Below are positions 33,899-39,176 of a stretch of DNA of 39,176 nucleotides, piece after piece. The DNA comes from Dysgonamonadaceae bacterium (GTDB lineage: Bacteria; Bacteroidota; Bacteroidia; Bacteroidales; Azobacteroidaceae), in contig JAITQA010000005.1 of the NCBI GenBank assembly GCA_031289145.1, positions 1 to 39,176 of the forward strand, written 5' to 3'. A model generated the notes under the pieces. That model saw nothing but the letters and a program-made list of their open reading frames with translations, was not told where the DNA came from and searched no databases. Numbering within the stretch: position 1 is the stretch's first letter; each line of letters starts with the position of its first letter. The translations under genes were made by a program, and so were the position numbers.

Positions 33899-35200
33899 AT
33901 GAAAAAATATAAATATTTGTTCTGTTTGTTGATTATCGGCCTGCCGTTATTTATTTCCTGTACGGAAGACGGTGGACCCAGTATAGATGATCACTTTCTG
34001 AATTACGAAATACCGGATGTTCCGGTAAAGGAAAATTGCGTATTGGGAGCCTATTATATTGATCCGGGTTCAGGCGGAATTGCTGCAGCTGTTTGGGAAA
34101 GATTGACCAATCCGGTTTATGATCCGTCAAATCAACTTTATGGACCGACAGTTATGCCCGTATTAGGCAATTGGGCGCATTCGAACGTCCCCCTCAATAA
34201 CATCGTAAAAGGCGAAGAACTCGTCGGCATTTTCCAACAACAAGTGGACTGGGCTATACAAGCAGGTCTTGATTTCCTGATTATGCCTATATTTGGTGAA
34301 GATGCGAACAGGTTGTATCCACTCAATGTCAACCAGAATACGCTCCGGTTCATCAATCTGTTCACCGGAAGATCCGGGTCCGATGGTTTACCGGTCGAAA
34401 CGAGCGCCGGTTCGCACGTCGATTTGAAAGGATTAAAATATGTGCTGATGATGAATGCAGGGAATTTCACCGGCAGTTTGAACCAATCAACGCCCATCGA
34501 ATCCATTGCCGCTACTGTCATAGAGGGACAAACGGTAAGCCGTGTAGAACGCTTTTATGAAGTTGCGAGAAGATTTTCGGATTTTTTCTCCGACCCCAAT
34601 TATTATGCGGTAGACAATAAACCCATGTTAGTGATCGGAGGCACGCCGCATAATCTTTACGCATTGGATACGAAAGCACTCTACGATGGCCTGAGAAACA
34701 GGATGAAAGAAGCATCCGGAAAGGATGTATATATTGTGGCGCAACAGGATGCTTGGACTCCTGCGGCACGTTTCCAATATACTTTTGGCGATGGCCGGGT
34801 AGATGCTGTAACAATTAAGAATGAAGGCGGAATGTATAATCAAACGGATATAGGACGCTTTCGTTTGTATCCCCAGATGATCGATCAGAATTGGAATTAC
34901 AACAAAAACTATTTCCTTTCTACTTGGAATGAAGACTTTATACCTGCTGTAAGTCCATCTTTCAATCGTTGGGTATATGGCGTTAATTACAATTATCCGA
35001 TCGTAGAACGGGATGAGAAAACCTTTGTCACCTATTGTAATGTGGCGAAACGCAATTTAGGTACGAAACGTATCGTGTTCATTGATTCATTCAACCATTG
35101 GGCGTACAATACCGCTATCGAACCTGCGGATCCAAGTCAAGGCAAGGGTTTCGGCGAACAATATCTGAAAATCGTCAGGCAACAATTTAAGGTAAATTAA
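33899..35200 (+). CDS. surface lipoprotein with GH99/WbsX-like fold
   Basis: 433 residues with a lipoprotein signal (LLIIGLPLFISC then TEDGG). VLGAYYIDPGSGG, WAIQAGLDFLIMPIFGED, DNKPMLVIGG, LSTWNEDFIPA and the C-terminal IDSFNHWAYNTAIEPA resemble the WbsX/GH99-like TIM barrels, whose acidic residues sit in the last two blocks. Placed 45 bp after SusD, it is where surface glycan-binding proteins or endo-acting hydrolases of such loci lie. It may be an endo-alpha-mannanase-type enzyme or a binding protein. It is not close to the 12634 gene beyond the shared fold class. Confidence 0.7.
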   Translation: MKKYKYLFCLLIIGLPLFISCTEDGGPSIDDHFLNYEIPDVPVKENCVLGAYYIDPGSGGIAAAVWERLTNPVYDPSNQLYGPTVMPVLGNWAHSNVPLNNIVKGEELVGIFQQQVDWAIQAGLDFLIMPIFGEDANRLYPLNVNQNTLRFINLFTGRSGSDGLPVETSAGSHVDLKGLKYVLMMNAGNFTGSLNQSTPIESIAATVIEGQTVSRVERFYEVARRFSDFFSDPNYYAVDNKPMLVIGGTPHNLYALDTKALYDGLRNRMKEASGKDVYIVAQQDAWTPAARFQYTFGDGRVDAVTIKNEGGMYNQTDIGRFRLYPQMIDQNWNYNKNYFLSTWNEDFIPAVSPSFNRWVYGVNYNYPIVERDEKTFVTYCNVAKRNLGTKRIVFIDSFNHWAYNTAIEPADPSQGKGFGEQYLKIVRQQFKVN

Positions 35201-35205
35201 GATAA

Positions 35206-35292
35206 TAGTACATTACCATTAGGCAGAAAGATTAGAAAGGTTGCAGTAATGGGCCCAAATGCCAATGACACAGTCATGCTTTGGGCCTGTTA
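35206..35292 (+). pseudogene. GH3 beta-glucosidase relic
   Basis: About 29 codons read LPLGRKIRKVAVMGPNANDT then VMLWACY, the junction segment between the two halves of GH3 enzymes (KVAV-GPNA--) where WxNYxG normally follows. No start and no further homologous sequence exists on either side. It begins directly after the stop of the surface lipoprotein gene, so a GH3 gene was probably once the next member of this locus. Confidence 0.65.
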
Positions 35293-35306
35293 CATTTTTG
35301 CTTATC

Positions 35307-35341
35307 GGCACAAGTTTTTATCTTTGTGCCATTTTCTTTTA
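35307..35341 (+). terminator. rho-independent terminator
   Basis: GGCACAA (35307-35313) pairs with TTGTGCC (35324-35330) around a 10-base loop, followed by a T-rich tail. It lies after the last gene of the SusCD run and would end that transcript. Confidence 0.6.
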
Positions 35342-35410
35342 TTTTCAGTATCGATTGATTTTATTCGTGTAAATTTTTATCGGGTTTTATATAATCAACA
35401 GAAAAAGTCG

Positions 35411-35418
35411 TATTTTTG
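35411..35418 (+). promoter_or_regulatory. promoter -7 element of the DUF1287 gene
   Basis: TATTTTTG matches TAnnTTTG, 21 bp before ATG 35440. No clear -33 element. Confidence 0.45.
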
Positions 35419-35439
35419 TGAAATAATTTGGATAATACA

Positions 35440-36024
35440 ATGAAACGACAATTATTTTACTTTATTTTCTCTTTGCTGATAGTTTCGACTGTCACAGGAC
35501 AAGACAATTTTTACGATCGACTTGCTGATTCAACTATAGTTTTGACAACACAAAAAGTACAGTATGACCCAAGTTATTTTAGAATTTCTTATCCGAACGG
35601 GGATGTGCCTGCAAATAAAGGAGTTTGTACGGATGTAATCATACGGGCTTATAGAAAAGTGGGGATTGATTTGCAAAAAGAAGTGCATGAAGATATGAAA
35701 GCGAATTTTAACCGGTATCCGAAATCTTGGGGTATGAAAAGTACAGATGCCAATATAGACCACCGACGAGTTCCTAATCTTATGACTTTTTTCTCACGGC
35801 ATGGAACGGTAAAGAAACAAACGTTGGATTCACAAGATTATCAATCAGGGGATATTGTTTGCTGGGACTTAGGTAAGGGCATCAAGCACATCGGCCTTGT
35901 TGTGAATAAAAAATCGGCGGACGGGAAAAGATATTTAATCGTTCACAATATTGGATACGGACAGGTTCTTGAAGATTGTTTATTCCGGTTCACGATTATT
36001 GGGCATTATCAATATAAAAAATAG
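35440..36024 (+). CDS. DUF1287-family secreted protein (NlpC/P60-like)
   Basis: 194 residues from ATG 35440; the promoter and signal peptide (MKRQLFYFIFSLLIVSTVTGQ) exclude the upstream in-frame TTG. NKGVCTDVIIRAYRKVGIDL carries the family cysteine. ANIDHRRVPNL, SGDIVCWDLGKGIKHIGLVV and YLIVHNIGYGQ complete the DUF1287 pattern of a papain-like Cys-His fold. A role in peptidoglycan or secreted peptide cleavage is possible; no activity is established to my knowledge. It is followed at 1 bp by the TIM-barrel gene. Confidence 0.88.
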   Translation: MKRQLFYFIFSLLIVSTVTGQDNFYDRLADSTIVLTTQKVQYDPSYFRISYPNGDVPANKGVCTDVIIRAYRKVGIDLQKEVHEDMKANFNRYPKSWGMKSTDANIDHRRVPNLMTFFSRHGTVKKQTLDSQDYQSGDIVCWDLGKGIKHIGLVVNKKSADGKRYLIVHNIGYGQVLEDCLFRFTIIGHYQYKK

Positions 36025-36025
36025 T

Positions 36026-36871
36026 ATGGAACCTAAATTTGGCGCTTCAATTTTATCATGGATTCCACCGGCATGGACGGCGGAAGGCGGCTTATACGCC
36101 ATCCAAGAAACGGCGCGTGCAGGATTTGATTTGCTTGAAATCCTCATCCCTCCTTCGATGGCGTTGGATGCGCCTACGGTAAAAAAACAACTGAAAGCCA
36201 ATAAACTACAGGCCGTTTGTTCGTTCAACCTGCCCAAAGAGGCGCATATTCCTTTTTATCCCAAAGCGGCGATACGGTTGATAAAGGCGGCCTTAGATAA
36301 GACGGCGGCCTTAGATACGGATTTCCTTGGCGGAGTACTCCATTCGGGAATAGGGGTGTTTTCCGGCAAACCGCGTACGGCGGCGGAGGAAAATATTATA
36401 TGCGATGTTTGGTGTGAAGTGGCCGCTTATGCCGCCCTGCTGGGTATTACGATTGGCATCGAACCCATCAACCGGTATGAAAGTTATGTCTGTACCTGTG
36501 CGGAAGAGGTATTGGGATTGATCGAAAGGGTAGGGGCTTCCAACCTGACCTTGCATTTAGATACCTTTCACATGAATATAGAAGAGAGCGATTTCTATAC
36601 GCCCATCGTCCGGGCGGGAAACAAACTGCGGCATGTTCACCTGACGGAAAGCGACCGGGGAATGTTGGGCGAAGGAAACGTACATTGGGAAGATTTCTTC
36701 AGAGGTCTGCACGCGATAAACTTCAGCGGGAACTTGGTGTTGGAAAACTTTTCGAGCGCAGTGTCCGGTATGGCGGAAGCGGTTTCCCTCTGGCGTCCTT
36801 CCAAATATGATGCGCTCTCCTTGGCCAAAGGCAGTCTTGATTTCATGAAACGAATGGTTGCCACAAACTAA
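36026..36871 (+). CDS. xylose isomerase-like TIM-barrel sugar epimerase/isomerase
   Basis: 281 residues. The metal-binding set of the D-tagatose/D-psicose 3-epimerase type is readable in order: E in IGIEPINRYES, D in LHLDTFHMNIEE, H in RHVHLTESDRG and E in LVLENFSSA; the Arg of ESDRG is the family's substrate residue. It would interconvert ketoses in the cytoplasm. It starts 1 bp after the DUF1287 stop, so they share a transcript, though no functional link is obvious. Its stop codon overlaps the start of the DUF5131 relic, so the original downstream boundary may have been lost; the final VATN could therefore be altered. Confidence 0.87.
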   Translation: MEPKFGASILSWIPPAWTAEGGLYAIQETARAGFDLLEILIPPSMALDAPTVKKQLKANKLQAVCSFNLPKEAHIPFYPKAAIRLIKAALDKTAALDTDFLGGVLHSGIGVFSGKPRTAAEENIICDVWCEVAAYAALLGITIGIEPINRYESYVCTCAEEVLGLIERVGASNLTLHLDTFHMNIEESDFYTPIVRAGNKLRHVHLTESDRGMLGEGNVHWEDFFRGLHAINFSGNLVLENFSSAVSGMAEAVSLWRPSKYDALSLAKGSLDFMKRMVATN

Positions 36872-37177
36872 GTGCGGGTTGCAAGCATTGTTATGTTTAT
36901 CGTGGTGATTCCAAACGCGGTATAGACAGTACTATCGTTGCCCAAACGAAAAGTTTTGACCTTCCGGTCAGGAAAAAGCGAACAGACGAATATAAGATTC
37001 CTTCCGGGACAACGCTTTATACCTGTTTTTCTTCCGATTTTTTGTGAATCCGGTAGTGAAGCCCGCGCCTGCGATTTCGACTGGATAATGGAGATTCGCG
37101 ATTTGTGTGTGGAGAATAACATTTCGTTCTGGTTCAAGCAAACGGGGGCGAAAGGCAAGGATAAATTTTTTGAGTAA
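36871..37177 (+). pseudogene. DUF5131 (phage Gp37/Gp68-like) relic with internal deletion
   Basis: From 36871 the frame reads SAGCKHCYVYRGDSKRGID, the cysteine-rich start of DUF5131 proteins, on to SGTTLYTCFSSDF, then stops at 37045. From 37046 another frame gives ESGSEARACDFDWIMEIRD and NNISFWFKQTGAKGKD, the family's C-terminal part, ending at 37177. The first residues and the middle of the protein are gone. This fills the otherwise gene-free stretch 36872-37295. DUF5131 genes often sit in phage or accessory islands. Confidence 0.75.
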
Positions 37178-37256
37178 GGGATAAATATGCTGTTCTCTCC
37201 TGTAGCCGTCGCGTAAAGATTTTACCAAAAGGGAAAGGAAGACAGGAAATTTGTTG

Positions 37257-37264
37257 TATTTTTG
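37257..37264 (+). promoter_or_regulatory. promoter -7 element of the TIR fragment gene
   Basis: TATTTTTG matches TAnnTTTG, 31 bp before ATG 37296. The -33 element is unclear. Confidence 0.4.
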
Positions 37265-37295
37265 TCTGCGATTACGCTTAATTTTAAAGAACTGT

Positions 37296-37469
37296 ATGGA
37301 TACGAATAAGAAAGATTTCTTCATCAGTTACACAGGTAACGACGAACAAGGGGCAATATGGATTGCCGGAACATTGGAAAAAGCCGGTTATAAAACAATC
37401 ATTCCGGCTTGGAATTTCAAACCGGGAATGGATTTTGCCGGACAAATGCAAAAAATAAAGAGACAATGA
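37296..37469 (+). pseudogene. TIR-domain protein, truncated
   Basis: 57 residues from ATG 37296: MDTNKKDFFISYTGNDEQGA, then WIAGTLEKAGYKTIIPAWNF and KPGMDFAGQMQKI, the first two strand-helix units of a bacterial TIR domain. TIR domains are about 130-150 residues and the NADase glutamate lies beyond this point, so it cannot be an active NAD hydrolase. It stops in an ATGA that is also the start of the methyltransferase gene. A promoter remains, so it might now only drive the downstream gene. TIR genes are common in anti-phage islands. Confidence 0.7.
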
Positions 37470-39176
37470 AATACGACAACATTCGCGAAGAATCAATCAA
37501 ACTCAAAGTCGGGCAGGACTTTTTTGAACGGTATGATTGCACGGATATTAAGGGATTTATCGACTTTGCCGTAAAACTGAAACGCCCGAAAAACGCCATT
37601 GATTTTAATGATGAATATCTCCTTTGGGCGGAAGCGAAACAAAAGCCAACCGACATTCTCGTGATGCTTACCCAACTTGTGCTGACCATTGGTAAGGCAC
37701 GGACTTTTGATAAAATATTGCCCCCATCGTTTTTGGGTTGTTTCGACAGCGAAAAAATCGCTTTTGTGCCCTATTCGGATATACAGGAAATTTTTTATCA
37801 AAATGATTTCAATTGGAAAGTGACGCCGTCGAATACCGAAACAAGAGAATTTCAACAGGTTTACGCACGGATAAAGAAAATCTTGGATAACGACATTCCC
37901 TGGGAAACCTATCTTTTCGATTTTGAAAAAGACGAAAAGGAATTGCGGCGGTTTATCAAAGAAAATTTCATTGCAGGCAAAACCACTACTTCAAAAATAC
38001 AAATCGACAAAAACAATTTTGTGATTATCTACAATAAATGGCTCGAAACGGTAAAGCCAACCATTGCGGTTGATTGGGACACGGTCAAGAAGAACAATAT
38101 TATCGACGGCGATTTTTACCTTGCCGACCTGCTTTCCGACCAAAATACAACAATCAAGGAAAATCTTTTTGTAGTGCTGAAAGCGACCCATTACGAAGCA
38201 AACCGGCACATTGACACCTTTGGCATGTTTGCTTCCAATACGATCAATTTCAAAGACGGACAAAAAGCCTGCAATCAATTTTGGGCGAAGTACGAGCGAC
38301 CACCCCAAGAAGAATATTGGGATTACATTGTAAAACGCCGCGATTTATTGGTGCCGCAAGATGTGCGCGAGCGGAAAGGGAGTTTTTTCACGCCGCAAAT
38401 TTGGGTAGAACTGTCGCAAAGATACATCGCCGATGTGTTGGGCAAAGATTGGCAGGACGAATATTACGTGTGGGACTGCGCCGCCGGAACAGGCAATTTG
38501 CTGACAGGGCTGACAAATAAATACAACATTTGGGCTTCCACGCTCGACAAACAGGACGTGGATGTAATGCACGACCGGATAAAAAACGGTGCAAACCTGT
38601 TGGAAAGCCATGTGTTTCAATTTGACTTTCTGAATGATGATTTCAGCAAACTGCCACAGGGATTACAGAACATCATTAACGATGAAAAAAAGCGGAAAAA
38701 GCTGGTCGTCTATATCAATCCGCCATACGCGGAAACAATGTCGAAAACAGGAACCGATAAAACCGGTTTGAACCTGTCAATGGTAAACCGAAAATATATC
38801 GCAAAAATGGGCGATTGTGCAAACCGCGAACTTTTTGTGCAATTTTTGACCAGGATATATGCGGAAATTCCGTCCGCAACGATTGCAAATTTTTCAAAGC
38901 TGAAAAATTTGCAATCGCCCAATTTTGAGAATTTCAGGAAGTATTTTTCGCCCAAACTTGAAAAACTGTTTGTTGTTCCTGCATCTACTTTTGATAATGT
39001 GAAAGGGCAGTTTCCTATCGGTTTTATGATTTGGAATACGGATAAAAAAGAGCCGTTCGACGGCATAGTTGCGAGTGTTTTTGATGAAAACGGAGCAAGT
39101 CTCGGAACGAAAGAGATTTGCAGTTACGATAACGTTCGATTTATCAATGAATGGATAATTGCAACACGCAATAGAA
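37466..39176 (+). CDS. adenine-specific DNA methyltransferase, possibly type IIG restriction-modification (3' end cut)
   Basis: Open for 570 codons from ATG 37466 to the window edge. Methyltransferase motifs are clear: SFFTPQIWVELSQRYI at about 306 (motif X), VWDCAAGTGNLLTGL at about 335 (motif I, AdoMet binding) and VYINPPYAE at about 418 (motif IV, catalytic NPPY of N6-adenine enzymes). The N-terminal 300 residues lack AdoMet motifs but include AIDFNDEYLLWAEAK (about 43-57), which could be a PD-(D/E)xK nuclease core; with it the protein would be a single-chain restriction-modification enzyme. A target-recognition part would lie in the C terminus beyond the edge. The start overlaps the truncated TIR stop by 4 bases. 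Confidence 0.85.
   Translation, partial: MKYDNIREESIKLKVGQDFFERYDCTDIKGFIDFAVKLKRPKNAIDFNDEYLLWAEAKQKPTDILVMLTQLVLTIGKARTFDKILPPSFLGCFDSEKIAFVPYSDIQEIFYQNDFNWKVTPSNTETREFQQVYARIKKILDNDIPWETYLFDFEKDEKELRRFIKENFIAGKTTTSKIQIDKNNFVIIYNKWLETVKPTIAVDWDTVKKNNIIDGDFYLADLLSDQNTTIKENLFVVLKATHYEANRHIDTFGMFASNTINFKDGQKACNQFWAKYERPPQEEYWDYIVKRRDLLVPQDVRERKGSFFTPQIWVELSQRYIADVLGKDWQDEYYVWDCAAGTGNLLTGLTNKYNIWASTLDKQDVDVMHDRIKNGANLLESHVFQFDFLNDDFSKLPQGLQNIINDEKKRKKLVVYINPPYAETMSKTGTDKTGLNLSMVNRKYIAKMGDCANRELFVQFLTRIYAEIPSATIANFSKLKNLQSPNFENFRKYFSPKLEKLFVVPASTFDNVKGQFPIGFMIWNTDKKEPFDGIVASVFDENGASLGTKEICSYDNVRFINEWIIATRNR

Noticed and set aside
37466..39176. BREX PglX methyltransferase
   Set aside because: No other BREX genes are visible and motif spacing fits shorter type II/IIG enzymes. 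The right side is unseen, so this is not excluded by context alone.
1..39176. CRISPR arrays, tRNA or rRNA genes
   Set aside because: I saw no regularly spaced repeats with unique spacers and no cloverleaf or rRNA-like segment on either strand.

Overview
The window looks like chromosome of a Bacteroidales-type bacterium. Most intergenic spaces carry the Bacteroidetes -7 promoter element TAnnTTTG. There is a SusC/SusD pair with carbohydrate-active enzymes, the genes are AT-rich with short A-rich leaders, and lipoprotein and signal-peptide N termini are of Bacteroidetes type. An uptake hydrogenase together with polysaccharide degradation would suit an insect-gut or other gut-associated lineage, but that habitat is only an inference.

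Region 1 (1-2547, minus strand) holds two LanC-like (lanthionine cyclase family) genes in tandem, one with all zinc ligands and one degenerate. They run into the start of a secreted protein cut by the window edge. Region 2 (2550-3120) is a small XRE-type repressor gene broken by a 1-base frameshift, with an inverted repeat lying inside its own promoter.

Region 3 (3173-9651, minus strand) is a tight seven-gene operon, hypC-hypD-hypE-hyaA-hyaB-hyaC-hyaD. It encodes a Tat-exported, membrane-bound group-1 [NiFe] uptake hydrogenase, part of its maturation machinery and its endopeptidase. The small subunit has the six-cysteine signature of oxygen-tolerant enzymes. hypA, hypB and hypF are not in the window.

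Region 4 (9945-35200) is a large polysaccharide-utilisation region. Two paralogous transmembrane regulators (9997-12582 and 19085-21652) bracket a GH71/99-like hydrolase, a GH43 gene destroyed by internal deletion, and a 1575-residue secreted enzyme that joins SGNH esterase, alpha/beta-hydrolase, GH43 and GH95 units. Each regulator has a signal peptide, a LamG-like and kelch-like periplasmic part, one membrane segment and a cytoplasmic SARP-like winged-helix/BTAD part. After a repeat-rich scar with a REP-associated transposase relic come a heparinase II/III-like protein (minus strand), a GH92 alpha-mannosidase, SusC, SusD and a GH99/WbsX-like surface lipoprotein. A short GH3 relic lies just beyond.

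Region 5 (35300-39176) holds a DUF1287 protein and an epimerase-type TIM-barrel protein, then accessory DNA: a DUF5131 relic, a truncated TIR-domain gene and the start of a large adenine-specific DNA methyltransferase (possibly type IIG) cut by the right edge. Gene decay recurs through the window (XRE, GH43, RAYT, GH3, DUF5131, TIR).

The most interesting candidate for an undescribed system is the pair of membrane-spanning kelch/SARP-like regulators, which could be one-component glycan sensors for the genes between and beside them. No tRNA, rRNA or CRISPR array was recognised.
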